Shown here: positions 44,673 through 53,493 of the stretch, piece after piece
Layout: every line of letters begins with the position of its first letter
How positions within the stretch are numbered: position 1 is the first letter of the stretch
Made by a program: the position numbers and the translations under genes
Notes under the pieces: model-generated
Told to the model about the DNA's origin: nothing
Seen by the model: only the letters and a program-made list of their open reading frames with translations
Database searches by the model: none
Origin: Nocardia cyriacigeorgica
GTDB taxonomy: Bacteria > Actinomycetota > Actinomycetes > Mycobacteriales > Mycobacteriaceae
Assembly: GCF_010868145.1 (NCBI RefSeq)
Contig: NZ_JAAGUY010000011.1
Location: 62,001-126,000, forward strand
Length of the DNA stretch: 64,000 nucleotides
Direction of reading: 5' to 3'

Positions 44673-45545
44673 TCAGCGCGCCCCGGCGAGCTGGAAGGTA
44701 CGGGTGGCGTCGAGGTAGATGCCGCGCTGGGCCTGCCTGGTCGGCGGCGGCAGCTGCGAGACCAGCTGTTCCAGCGAGGTCGTCGCACCGACCACCCGGG
44801 TGCCTGCGACGATGAAATCGGCGACGGCGCGACGGATATGGTTCGGCGAGGTGACCACGACGGCGCTCGAGGCGCCGAGGTCGCGCAGCATCCGGGTGCT
44901 GAACAGCGCGTTCTGCACCGTGGACCCGGCCCGGTTCTCCACGTGGATGCGCCAGGCCGGCAGGCCACGGCCGACCAGCCAATGGAACATCGCATCGGCC
45001 TCGGCGATCCCGTTCTGCGGGTTGCCGCCGGTGACGACCACCGGGGAGAACGGTGAGGCGATCGCCTGGATCCACGCCGCAGTGAGCCGATTCACCAGCT
45101 CCGGGCGCAACGAGCCGTCGGGTAGCAACCCGTAGCCGAGCACTACGATCCCGGTCTGCGGACCGACCAGCGCGGGCAGCGGATTGGGCAGCGTCGCCAC
45201 GGCCGCACCGATCGCGTTCACCACATTGTCGGTTCCTGCCGCCATGCCTGGGTCGATCCCGCGCAATCTGGTTATCGCTTCGGCGAACGCGGGGACATCG
45301 CCTGCGTAATGCGACCAGATGGCCTGCAGCGACAACGCCTCCGCGTCGTTCGGGTCGGCGCCGATGAGCCTGCGCAGATCATCGCGGCCGGCCGCATCGT
45401 TGCCCGCGGTGAAGTGGCGCTGCGCGGAGTTGTAGAGGGCGTCGGTTTCAGGGCTGGCCTGGGCGGGCGCGGTGGCGAGCCCGGCGATAGCGGTCGCGGC
45501 GAATACGGCCGCGACCAGATGTTTCATATGCCTCGAGATCTTCAC
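44673..45545 (-). CDS. exported YdcF/SanA-like DUF218 protein
   Basis: About 290 aa with an N-terminal signal peptide (KHLVAAVFAATAIAGLATAPAQAS). A TPR-like helical segment (about 35-95) precedes a DUF218/YdcF domain: IVVLGYGLLPDGSLRPEL, VVVTGG, ENRAGSTVQNALFSTRML and VVVTSPNHIRRAVADF. DUF218 proteins have a Rossmann-like fold and are linked to envelope integrity or SAM binding, but the reaction is not established. The start is uncertain: GTG 45545 has GGAAAGG upstream at long spacing; ATG 45527 also gives a full signal peptide. Divergent from the FolD-like gene. Confidence 0.82.
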   Translation of the reverse strand: MKISRHMKHLVAAVFAATAIAGLATAPAQASPETDALYNSAQRHFTAGNDAAGRDDLRRLIGADPNDAEALSLQAIWSHYAGDVPAFAEAITRLRGIDPGMAAGTDNVVNAIGAAVATLPNPLPALVGPQTGIVVLGYGLLPDGSLRPELVNRLTAAWIQAIASPFSPVVVTGGNPQNGIAEADAMFHWLVGRGLPAWRIHVENRAGSTVQNALFSTRMLRDLGASSAVVVTSPNHIRRAVADFIVAGTRVVGATTSLEQLVSQLPPPTRQAQRGIYLDATRTFQLAGAR

Positions 45546-45733
45546 TACAGTCGACACCTTTCCACGTGTGACACGGGTTTTCGGTAGGTCAGCTGGCAGT
45601 TAGCCGGTGGCAAACACTCACCACGATACGACCGACGGCGCCGGATCAGGCGCAATTGCGGGCAGAACGCACGGCGCGGCGCGCGGGGTCCGGGGCGCGA
45701 GTGGCCGCCGCCACCGCGCTAAGCTCAGGACCC

Positions 45734-46585
45734 GTGGATACCGTTTCGCTGACCGGCAAGGAACTTGCCGCCGCCATCAACGCCGATACCAAGCAGCGCG
45801 CCGCGGCACTGTCCGAGAGCGGGTCCGCACCCACGCTCGCGCTGGTCGTCGCGAATGCCGACCCGGCCAGCGCCTGGTACGTGAACTCACTGCGTAAGGC
45901 CGCCGAGCGACTCGGAATCAGCTGCGACACCGTCGACCTCGGCGCCGATGCCTCCGCCGACGCGATCCGATCGGAGCTGTCCGCCCGCAGCGCCGACAGC
46001 GCTACCGACGCCATCATGTTGCAGACCCCGCTGCCGTCCGGCGTCACTCTCGACGACGTCAGCTCCGCCATTGCCGCCGCCAAGGATGTCGACGGTGTCA
46101 GTCCGCTGTCGCTTGGCCTGCTCGCCACCGGCCTGGACGGCTTCGTTCCGGCAACCTCCGAAGCAGTGGTCGAACTGCTGAAGCATCACCAGATTCCGCT
46201 GTCGGGCAGGCATGTCGCGGTAGTCGGCCGCTCGAATGTGGTCGGCAAGCCGCTGGCACAGTTGCTGCTGGCCGAGAACGCCACCGTCACCGTCTGCCAT
46301 TCCCGCACCACGAACCTGCCCGCCGTCACCTCCGCCGCCGATATCGTCGTCGCCGCGGCAGGCCGCATCGGGCTTGTGACCGGCGAGCACGTGCGTGCCG
46401 GCGCTGTGGTGATCGACGTAGGCACCAATGAAGCGGCCGACGGTGGAATCGTCGGCGACGTCGAGGCCGAGTCCGTGCGTGGCAAGGCGCAAGCCTCGAG
46501 CCCGGTTCCCGGCGGCGTTGGTCCGGTGACCACCGCCCTGCTCATGCGACATGTGGTCGTCGCTGCCGAGACGGCGCGTGGCTGA
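45734..46585 (+). CDS. folD: FolD-like methylenetetrahydrofolate dehydrogenase/cyclohydrolase, catalytic Lys replaced
   Basis: 283-aa FolD family protein, normal length. Family motifs are clear: LQTPLPSG, AAKDVDGVSPLSLGLL, VAVVGRSNVVGKPLAQLLL (nucleotide site) and SSPVPGGVGPVTTALL. FolD interconverts methylene-, methenyl- and formyl-tetrahydrofolate. However, the YVxxKxK signature reads YVNSLRK: the first Lys, essential for cyclohydrolase chemistry in FolD enzymes, is Leu. This suggests a divergent paralogue with altered or lost cyclohydrolase activity. GTG start at 45734 with AGGA just upstream; an upstream in-frame ATG at 45656 would add an unlikely basic Ala-rich stretch. Confidence 0.85.
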   Translation: MDTVSLTGKELAAAINADTKQRAAALSESGSAPTLALVVANADPASAWYVNSLRKAAERLGISCDTVDLGADASADAIRSELSARSADSATDAIMLQTPLPSGVTLDDVSSAIAAAKDVDGVSPLSLGLLATGLDGFVPATSEAVVELLKHHQIPLSGRHVAVVGRSNVVGKPLAQLLLAENATVTVCHSRTTNLPAVTSAADIVVAAAGRIGLVTGEHVRAGAVVIDVGTNEAADGGIVGDVEAESVRGKAQASSPVPGGVGPVTTALLMRHVVVAAETARG

Positions 46586-46934
46586 TTCCGGTTGTTTCGT
46601 TCGGGTTCCGGTCCGTCGAGTCGACCGCCTCGCTCTCTGCGCGGAGCGCCGGCCCGATGCGACGTGAACATGGGCCGGTGGAACCGCATCACCGTAAGCG
46701 TGCCACCAGAATTCCGGGCACGCCTTCGAATAGCTCCAACAGCACGAGCCTCGTCGGCGGCACCTGGTTGCTGACCCGGGATTCGCGTTGAAGCTCGCGC
46801 GACTGATCTGACCCGCCGACAGGTTGGCGGTAGGTAGTGAGCGCCTCGGCTGAGCCCAACCGCCCGCCCTATTTCCCCACTTGCTAAAGTATGCAATCAG
46901 TATCTGTAGTCGGCGGCGGAAAGGGGCTCGAGCG
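46586..46934. other. 349-base non-coding region upstream of arsR-type gene
   Basis: No frame here has coding character. The part nearest the ArsR-type gene (46880-46925) is AT-richer and contains TATGCAATCAGTATC. It probably holds the arsR promoter and operator. A GAAAGGGG element precedes the start. Confidence 0.4.
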
Positions 46935-47297
46935 ATGCCCGGACTGAGTAGGCCGCTGTATCAGATGAAGGCGGACTTCTTCAAAACGCTGGGGCATCCG
47001 GTGCGGATCCGGGTGCTCGAATTGCTCAGCGAGCGTGAGCATGCGGTGTCGGAGATGCTGCCGGAGGTCGGGGTGGAGCCGGCGAATCTGTCACAGCAGT
47101 TGTCGATCCTGCGGCGGGCGGGATTGGTGACCGCGCGCCGGGAGGGGTTGTCGGTGACCTATGCGCTGACTTCGCCGCGCGTCGCCGAACTGCTGGCGAC
47201 CGCGCGGGCCATTCTCACCGGAGTTGTCGCAGGGCAGGCGGAACTGCTCGAAGACACGGTCGTGCCGGCGACGATGGCGGGTGAGGCCGGGCGCTGA
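46935..47297 (+). CDS. ArsR family transcriptional regulator without cysteines
   Basis: 120-aa winged-helix repressor. KADFFKTLGHPVRIRVLELL and VEPANLSQQLSILRRAGLV (recognition helix) are typical of the ArsR/SmtB family. The protein contains no cysteine, so thiol metal sensing is excluded. It probably senses a small molecule, redox-independent. ArsR genes of this type often accompany SulP transporters in mycobacteria and relatives; here a SulP gene lies downstream behind pckG. The ATG at 46935 has AAAGGGG at good spacing. Confidence 0.88.
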   Translation: MPGLSRPLYQMKADFFKTLGHPVRIRVLELLSEREHAVSEMLPEVGVEPANLSQQLSILRRAGLVTARREGLSVTYALTSPRVAELLATARAILTGVVAGQAELLEDTVVPATMAGEAGR

Positions 47298-47330
47298 CCC
47301 CAGATTTCGGTCCACCTCCAGGGCTGGACA

Positions 47331-47379
47331 TTGATTGCAGAATTTCTTAAATAGATACCTAGCGTGTTTAGAAGGAGAA
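47331..47379 (+). promoter_or_regulatory. AT-rich promoter-like segment upstream of pckG
   Basis: The stretch GATTGCAGAATTTCTTAAAT and the following AGATACCTA is the most AT-rich in the neighbourhood and precedes a strong GAAGGAGA ribosome binding site. It contains GATTGCA and AGATAC, the inverted forms of TGCAATC and GTATCT found before the arsR-type gene. A -10 box cannot be fixed. Confidence 0.4.
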
Positions 47380-47383
47380 GATC

Positions 47384-49198
47384 ATGACTGGACTCGCAGC
47401 GCTGCCGACCAGCCATTCCGGCATCACTGGCTGGGTGCATGAAGTCGCCGAGCTGACCGGGCCGGACCGGATCGTCTGGTGCGATGGCTCGGACCAGGAG
47501 TGGGATCGGCTGACCCAGGCCTTGGTCGCCAAAGGCACCTTCGTGCCGCTGAAGGCGAAGCCGAACTCGTTCTGGTGCGTGTCCGATCCCGACGATGTCG
47601 CCCGGGTCGAGGACCGCACGTTCATCTGCTCGCAGGATCGCGCCGACGCCGGGCCGACCAACAACTGGGTCGATCCGCTGGATATGCGCACGGTGATGAC
47701 CGAGCACTACCGCAATGCGATGTCCGGCCGCACCATGTACGTGATCGCATTCTGTATGGCCCCACTCGATGCCGACGAACCGAAATACGGTGTGCAGATC
47801 ACTGATTCGGAGTACGTCGCGGCGTCGATGCGGATCATGACCCGTTCGGGTACCCCGGTCTGGGACAGACTCGTCGAGGGCGCCGAGTTCGTGCGCTGCC
47901 TGCACTCGGTCGGGGCTCCGCTCGCCGAGGGAGCCGCCGACGTCGCCTGGCCGTGCGATACCACCAAATACATCGCGCACTTCCCGGAAAGCCGCACCAT
48001 CTGGAGCTACGGCTCCGGCTACGGCGGCAACGCTCTGCTGGGCAAGAAATGCTTCGCGCTGCGCATCGCATCGGTGATCGGCCGTGACGAAGGCTGGCTG
48101 GCCGAGCACATGCTGATCCTCAAACTGACCTCTCCGCAGGGAAAGACGCACTACATCGCCGCGGCCTTCCCGTCCTCGTGCGGGAAGACGAATCTGGCCA
48201 TGCTCGAACCCGCCTTGGACGGCTGGAAAGCTGAAACCGTCGGCGACGACATCGCCTGGCTGCGTTTCGGGCCGGACGGCCGCCTCTACGCGGTGAACCC
48301 GGAGGCCGGATTCTTCGGCGTCGCCCCCGGTACCGGCGCCGCCACCAACCCTAATGCCATCGCGACCATCGAACGCGGTAACTCGGTCTTCACCAATACC
48401 GCTTTCACCGATGACGGCGACGTCTGGTGGGAGGGCCTCACTGACACCCCGCCCGCCCATCTTGTCGACTGGCACGGCAAGGATTGGACACCGGCGTCAG
48501 AAACACCTGCCGCACACCCAAATTCGCGCTATTGCACCCCAATCGAGCAATGCCCGTCGGTGGCGCCGGAGTGGAACGATCCCGCAGGCGTGCCGATCTC
48601 GGCCATCTTCTTCGGCGGGCGCCGGGCAAGCACCATCCCGCTGGTGACGGAGTCCTTCGACTGGGCACACGGCGTCTTCATGGCCTCGGTGCTGTCCTCG
48701 GAGACCACGGCCGCCGCGGTGGGCGCGGTCGGGGTCGTGCGCCGGGATCCTATGGCGATGCTGCCGTTCCTCGGCTACCACGTCGGCGACTATTTCGCGC
48801 ACTGGCTGGCCATGGGTGCGGCTGCCGATGTCGCAGCACTGCCGAAGATCTTCCAGGTCAACTGGTTCCGCCGCGACGTCGACGGCAAGTTCCTGTGGCC
48901 CGGCTTCGGTGAGAACGTCCGGGTGCTGAAATGGGCGCTGGAACGACTCGACGGCGACGCACCCGCAGCCACCACACCACTCGGGTACATCCCCGCCGCC
49001 GACGCGCTCGATCTGGCCGGACTCGACTCGAAATACCTGGACCGGGTGCCCGCGGCACTCGCCGTCGACACCGGCGAATGGGCCCGGGAAACCGAACTCA
49101 TCGACGAGTGGTACGCCACAATCGGCGGAAACCGGTTGCCCGAACAGTTGCGTGAGCAGCTGGCGGATCTGAAATTGCGTCTGGCGCAGTCGAAGTGA
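47384..49198 (+). CDS. pckG: GTP-dependent phosphoenolpyruvate carboxykinase
   Basis: 604-aa PEPCK of the GTP class. Kinase-1a P-loop AFPSSCGKTNLAMLEP carries the hyper-reactive Cys (about 266). ETVGDDIAWLRFGPDGRLYAVNPEAGFFGVAPGT covers the metal/kinase-2 region, and FFGGRRAST contains the PEP-binding arginine. It makes PEP from oxaloacetate, the entry step of gluconeogenesis. Strong ribosome binding site GAAGGAGA. Its stop overlaps the GTG start of the SulP gene, an unusual coupling for this central enzyme. Confidence 0.97.
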   Translation: MTGLAALPTSHSGITGWVHEVAELTGPDRIVWCDGSDQEWDRLTQALVAKGTFVPLKAKPNSFWCVSDPDDVARVEDRTFICSQDRADAGPTNNWVDPLDMRTVMTEHYRNAMSGRTMYVIAFCMAPLDADEPKYGVQITDSEYVAASMRIMTRSGTPVWDRLVEGAEFVRCLHSVGAPLAEGAADVAWPCDTTKYIAHFPESRTIWSYGSGYGGNALLGKKCFALRIASVIGRDEGWLAEHMLILKLTSPQGKTHYIAAAFPSSCGKTNLAMLEPALDGWKAETVGDDIAWLRFGPDGRLYAVNPEAGFFGVAPGTGAATNPNAIATIERGNSVFTNTAFTDDGDVWWEGLTDTPPAHLVDWHGKDWTPASETPAAHPNSRYCTPIEQCPSVAPEWNDPAGVPISAIFFGGRRASTIPLVTESFDWAHGVFMASVLSSETTAAAVGAVGVVRRDPMAMLPFLGYHVGDYFAHWLAMGAAADVAALPKIFQVNWFRRDVDGKFLWPGFGENVRVLKWALERLDGDAPAATTPLGYIPAADALDLAGLDSKYLDRVPAALAVDTGEWARETELIDEWYATIGGNRLPEQLREQLADLKLRLAQSK

Positions 49199-50823
49199 GC
49201 GTCATGTCGTTGCTGCCGCGCGCGTCGGACTGGCGCCCCGCCGTCCGCGCGCCCGGCGCCGACCTCTTGGCCGGGCTGATCGTCGCGCTGGTGGCCCTGC
49301 CACTGGCGCTCGGCTTCGGGATCAGCTCCGGGCTCGGCGCGGCCGCGGGACTGGCCACGGCGATCGTCGCGGGCGCGATCGCGGCGGTCTTCGGCGGCTC
49401 CCGATTCCAGGTGTCGGGCCCGACGGGCGCGATGACGGTCGTGCTCGTGCCGATCGTGCATGAGCACGGCGCCAATGGCGTACTGACCGTGGGCCTGCTA
49501 GCTGGTGTGCTGCTGGTCGTGCTCGCCGGGCTCGGTGTCGGTCGGGCGGTCCGCTATATGCCTGCTCCGGTGATCGAGGGGTTCACCGCGGGCATCGCGG
49601 TGGTGATCGCGCTCCAGCAGTTCCCAGCGACCTTCGGGATCGCCGATGCCGAAGGCGAGAAAGTATGGCAGTCGGCATTCGACGCGGTCCGGCAGTGGCT
49701 CGCGGATCCGAGCCTCGCGCAACCGCTGATGGCGCTCGCGGTGGCCGTGGTGGTGCTGATCGGCGGCCGGTATCTGCCCAAGTTGCCGTTCTCACTGGTC
49801 ACCGTGGTGGTGGCAGCGTTGATCGTCGCGGCATTCGATATCGATATCGCGCGCATCGGCGAGCTGCCCGCAGGATTGCCTGCGCCGTCACTCGGCTTCG
49901 TGGAATGGGAGCAGCTGGGTTCGCTGCTGTTGCCCGCGCTCGCCGTTGCCGCGCTGTCGGCACTGGAATCGCTGCTGTCGGCGACCACCGCCGATTCCAT
50001 GTCGGTGGGCACCCGTCACGATCCGGACCGGGAACTGTTCGGCCAGGGCCTGGCCAACCTGGCGGCGCCCCTGTTCGGTGGTGTGCCGGCCACCGGTGCG
50101 ATCGCCCGCACCGCGGTCAATGTCCGTTCCGGTGCCCGGACCCGGCTGGCCGCGCTGTTCCACGCGGTGATCCTCGCCGCAATCGTCTATCTGGCAGCAC
50201 CGTTGGTGGCCGATATTCCGCTGGCGGCATTGGCCGGCGTGCTGCTCGCGACGACGGTCCGCATGGTGGAGGCGGCCTCACTCACCGCGATCGCCCGCGC
50301 CTCACGCGGTGACGCGCTCATCATGGTGGCGACCTTCCTGGTCACCGTCGCGGTGGATCTGGTGACCGCCGTGGTGATCGGCGTCGCGGTAGCGATCGTG
50401 CTCGCCCTGCGATCGGTGGCGCGCGAGGCCCGGCTGCACCAGGTCCCGCTCGACGAATCCGATCATCTCGCCGAAGAACACGACCTGCTGCGCGACCACA
50501 TCGTGGCCTACCGCATCGACGGCCCGCTCTTCTTCGCCGCCGCCCACCGGTTCCTGCTCGAGTTGACCGAAGTCGCCGATGTGCGTGTGGTCATCCTGCG
50601 GATGTCGCATGTCACCGCGGTCGACACCACCGGTGCGCTGGTGCTCAAGGATGCGATCAGCAAACTCGAGCACCGCCATATCGCGGTCCTGCTCTCCGGT
50701 GTGCGCCCCGTTCATCTGCGTCGGTTGACCGCGATCGGCGCACTGCCCTCTGGTGGCGAGGCGAGCGTATTCGCCGGCACCAATGACGCGATCGACTATG
50801 GTCGCGCCGTGCTATCCGCATGA
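49195..50823 (+). CDS. SulP family anion transporter with STAS domain
   Basis: 542-aa transporter with 10-14 helices and a C-terminal STAS domain (about 430-540; YRIDGPLFFAAAHRFLLEL, MSHVTAVDTTGALVL). The N-terminal LAGLIVALVALPLALGFGIS and VSGPTGAMTVVL are typical of the SulP core. Substrates in the family include sulfate, bicarbonate and C4-dicarboxylates. Overlap with pckG (GTGA) makes bicarbonate or a dicarboxylate an attractive guess, but the sequence does not decide. ATG 49204 is an alternative start. Confidence 0.92.
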   Translation: MSVMSLLPRASDWRPAVRAPGADLLAGLIVALVALPLALGFGISSGLGAAAGLATAIVAGAIAAVFGGSRFQVSGPTGAMTVVLVPIVHEHGANGVLTVGLLAGVLLVVLAGLGVGRAVRYMPAPVIEGFTAGIAVVIALQQFPATFGIADAEGEKVWQSAFDAVRQWLADPSLAQPLMALAVAVVVLIGGRYLPKLPFSLVTVVVAALIVAAFDIDIARIGELPAGLPAPSLGFVEWEQLGSLLLPALAVAALSALESLLSATTADSMSVGTRHDPDRELFGQGLANLAAPLFGGVPATGAIARTAVNVRSGARTRLAALFHAVILAAIVYLAAPLVADIPLAALAGVLLATTVRMVEAASLTAIARASRGDALIMVATFLVTVAVDLVTAVVIGVAVAIVLALRSVAREARLHQVPLDESDHLAEEHDLLRDHIVAYRIDGPLFFAAAHRFLLELTEVADVRVVILRMSHVTAVDTTGALVLKDAISKLEHRHIAVLLSGVRPVHLRRLTAIGALPSGGEASVFAGTNDAIDYGRAVLSA

Positions 50824-50879
50824 ATACTCTCGGGATCGGGGACAGGCTCGCCCCGGGCACGCCCGATAGGGTCGTCAAT

Positions 50880-51362
50880 GTGAACGTGGATGTAACTCCG
50901 CTACCGGGAATCGGTGTGCGTAAAGATTTTCAATTGACGGGTGTCCGTCGCCGGATCGGTGTGATCGACCACAAGGACGGCAGTATCGACCTAATCTTCA
51001 CCAAGGTCGGCGATCCCGACACCACCGTGCAGATTCCATTGAGCGAAGTCGAAGCAGGCGTGCTGGCCAATCTGCTCGGTGCGCCGCAGCTGGTCGCGCA
51101 GTTGCGCGAGGAACACCGCGATATGGACGGGGTCAACACCCGGCAGCTGCCGATCCTGGACGGTTCGCCCTACGACGGGCGGACCTTGGGTGAGACCGGG
51201 ATGCGCACCAGAACCACCTCGTCGATTGTCGCCGTGATGCGGGCCGGTCAGGTCATCGCCTCACCGGGGCCGGACTTCGCGTTCACCGCGGGAGATCTGC
51301 TTGTCGTAGTCGGTACCGGTGAGGGCCTCGAGGCCGCCGCCCGGATCCTGACCGACGGCTGA
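50880..51362 (+). CDS. TrkA-C domain regulatory subunit of a cation:proton antiporter (KhtT-like)
   Basis: 160-aa cytosolic protein. The N-terminal DVTPLPGIGVRKDFQ resembles KhtT (YhaT). A C-terminal RCK_C/TrkA-C domain (ILDGSPYDGRTLGETGMRTR ... GDLLVVVGTGEGL) follows. KhtT regulates the K+/H+ antiporter KhtU in response to nucleotides. The gene lies 3 bases before a CPA2 antiporter gene. GTG at 50880 is chosen because the conserved region starts there; an ATG at 50820 overlapping the SulP stop would add 20 residues unlike the family. Confidence 0.82.
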   Translation: MNVDVTPLPGIGVRKDFQLTGVRRRIGVIDHKDGSIDLIFTKVGDPDTTVQIPLSEVEAGVLANLLGAPQLVAQLREEHRDMDGVNTRQLPILDGSPYDGRTLGETGMRTRTTSSIVAVMRAGQVIASPGPDFAFTAGDLLVVVGTGEGLEAAARILTDG

Positions 51363-51365
51363 CCG

Positions 51366-52562
51366 GTGCAGGTGAGTGCAACCGCGCTGGCATTGATCCA
51401 GTTGGGGGCGGTGTTCTTCGGGCTGGGTGTGCTCGGGCGAATCGCGGCGAAGATCGGTATGTCTCCGATTCCGCTGTATCTGATCGGTGGTCTGGTTTTC
51501 GGCGAAGGTGGATTCGTTGAACTGCATGAGGTGGACGAATTCATCCACCTGGCCAGCGAAATCGGTGTGGTGTTGTTGTTGCTGCTACTGGGGCTGGAGT
51601 ACAGCGCGTCGGAACTGGTGACCGGGATGCGAAGATCCTGGCCCGCCGGCCTGCTCGATATCGCACTGAATGCCACGCCGGGCGTGATCGTCGCCCTGAT
51701 GCTCGGTCTCGGGCCGACCGGCGCTATCGCGATGGCAGGAGTCACCTATATCTCCTCCTCCGGCATCGTCGCCAAAGTGCTCAACGATCTGGGGCGCCTC
51801 GGCAACCGGGAAACCCCGGTCGTGCTCTCGATCCTGGTATTCGAGGATCTGGCCATGGCCGGCTATCTGCCGGTGCTGACGGCGGTGCTGGCCGGTGTCG
51901 GATTCGTCGCGGGGTTGAAGACACTCGGTATCGCGTTGATCGCGATCACCGTCGTGCTCGTCGTCGCGCTGCGCTACGGCAAATACGTCTCGGCGGTCGT
52001 AGCCAGTGACGATCGCGAGATCTTCCTCCTCAAACTGCTCGGTGCCGCGTTGCTGGTGGCCGGAATCGCCTCGGCCGTGCAGGTCTCGGCCGCGGTCGGC
52101 GCATTCCTGCTCGGCATCGCCATCTCCGACTCCACCGCACACAACGCCACCAAAATCCTGGAACCGCTGCGGGATCTGTTCGCGGCGATGTTCTTCGTAC
52201 TATTCGGGCTCAGCACGAATCCGGCCAGCATCCCGCCGGTGCTCGGCTGGGCGATCCTGCTGGCCGTGATCACCACCGCAACCAAGATCGCGACCGGCTG
52301 GTGGGCGGCCACACGCGCGGGTGCCACCCGTCTCGGCCGGGCGCGCGCCGGTGCGGCTCTGGTCGCACGCGGCGAATTCTCCATCGTCATCGCGGGACTC
52401 GCGGTGTCCGCCGGTGCGGTGCCCACCGGGTTCGCAGCCCTTGCCACGACGTATGTGCTGTTGATGGCGGTGCTCGGGCCGGTCGCGGCCCGCGTGGTGG
52501 AACCGGTGGTCGGGCTCATCGGCCAGCTGCCCAAGCCCGCCAAAGACCTGATCGACGAATGA
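51366..52562 (+). CDS. CPA2 family cation:proton antiporter (KhtU-like)
   Basis: 398-aa membrane protein with about 12-13 helices. SPIPLYLIGGLVFGEGG and LLLLLLGLEYSASEL match the Na/H-exchanger domain. ILVFEDLAMAGYLPVL contains the FEDLA ion-site motif. AAVGAFLLGIAISDS and AGAALVARGEFSIVIAGLA are further KefB/KhtU-like segments. There is no C-terminal TrkA domain, because the regulator is the separate upstream protein. Probable function: K+ or Na+ efflux in exchange for protons, for pH or cation homeostasis. GTG start at 51366. Confidence 0.9.
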   Translation: MQVSATALALIQLGAVFFGLGVLGRIAAKIGMSPIPLYLIGGLVFGEGGFVELHEVDEFIHLASEIGVVLLLLLLGLEYSASELVTGMRRSWPAGLLDIALNATPGVIVALMLGLGPTGAIAMAGVTYISSSGIVAKVLNDLGRLGNRETPVVLSILVFEDLAMAGYLPVLTAVLAGVGFVAGLKTLGIALIAITVVLVVALRYGKYVSAVVASDDREIFLLKLLGAALLVAGIASAVQVSAAVGAFLLGIAISDSTAHNATKILEPLRDLFAAMFFVLFGLSTNPASIPPVLGWAILLAVITTATKIATGWWAATRAGATRLGRARAGAALVARGEFSIVIAGLAVSAGAVPTGFAALATTYVLLMAVLGPVAARVVEPVVGLIGQLPKPAKDLIDE

Positions 52563-52664
52563 TCCGGCACGCCAGGCAGCGTCGAGGAGCCCCTACGCGG
52601 GACTGTTGCCGGGCATGGAGCCGGACGGTAGGGTGCCCAGAAGGTCAGCTGGGGAGGTGAGCGA

Positions 52665-53447
52665 ATGGCTACCTGGCGGTTCACCGGCCTGGAGTTCGAG
52701 ATTCTCTGGTCCGCGTACGGCCACGACCGGCTGCCGTACCCGCTGCGCTACCGCCCGGTCGCCGACGATTTCGAGGACCTGCGGCGCCAACGCGAAGCAG
52801 CGGTCGACGTGCTGCTGGAGAAGTACTACTCGGTCGAATTGGTCGATGTGCTCACGATCCTGCGTGAGCCGGAGGTGCGAGTCGAGGTCAAGGGGTACGG
52901 CGGCCGGAATATGGCTCGTACCTACCGCTTCCACGGTGCGATGAGCGGCTCCACCGGTGCGACACTCGTGCAACTGCCCGGCACGTCCGCCGATATCGGA
53001 GGCGATGTGATCGTCACCAACTGCGCGTCCGATCAGGTACCCGCGCAGGCAGTTGCCGCGCTGCCACCGGCACCCGCGGGCACCCGTCCGGCCGTGGAGG
53101 TCCGTCGCGCCGACCTGAGCGCTGACCGGTCCCGCTACGTGCGCCACGTCGACGAACTCAGCCTCACCCAGCAATTGGATCGCGTCTTCAAACGTCAACG
53201 GCAATCGCTGGGCGAGATCATGATCTTTCCCGGCCCCGCCGTCGACGCCAGGCCCGCCTTCGGACGCAGCTTCTGGTGGATGGATTACGAGGACGGCCGC
53301 TACTACGTCAAAACCGGCGACCCCATCGTCGCCAAACCGGCAGGGCCTACCGCTCTGAGCAATGAGATCGCCCGACTCGCCGGGCTGACCCGTCGCTTCT
53401 ATCGCGAAGATCGCGAGCACCACGAATACCTGCGCGTCAATCGCTGA
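52665..53447 (+). CDS. EspG family ESX secretion-associated protein (orphan)
   Basis: 260-aa cytosolic protein. The N-terminus WRFTGLEFEILWSAYGHDRL and YPLRYRPVADDFEDLRRQRE is characteristic of the EspG family. EspG proteins are chaperones that bind PE/PPE or WXG100-type substrates of type VII secretion. No esx, PE or PPE gene lies nearby, so this is an orphan copy, common in Nocardia and Rhodococcus. The ATG at 52665 follows GGGGAGG. Confidence 0.85.
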   Translation: MATWRFTGLEFEILWSAYGHDRLPYPLRYRPVADDFEDLRRQREAAVDVLLEKYYSVELVDVLTILREPEVRVEVKGYGGRNMARTYRFHGAMSGSTGATLVQLPGTSADIGGDVIVTNCASDQVPAQAVAALPPAPAGTRPAVEVRRADLSADRSRYVRHVDELSLTQQLDRVFKRQRQSLGEIMIFPGPAVDARPAFGRSFWWMDYEDGRYYVKTGDPIVAKPAGPTALSNEIARLAGLTRRFYREDREHHEYLRVNR

Positions 53448-53493
53448 GCCAGGCGACCAACCCCATCTTTCTCGACGAGAGTGAGAAGTTCTG

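Noticed and set aside
47159..48475. 438-codon antisense frame within pckG
   Set aside because: PEPCK is unambiguous on the plus strand; the antisense product has no domain.
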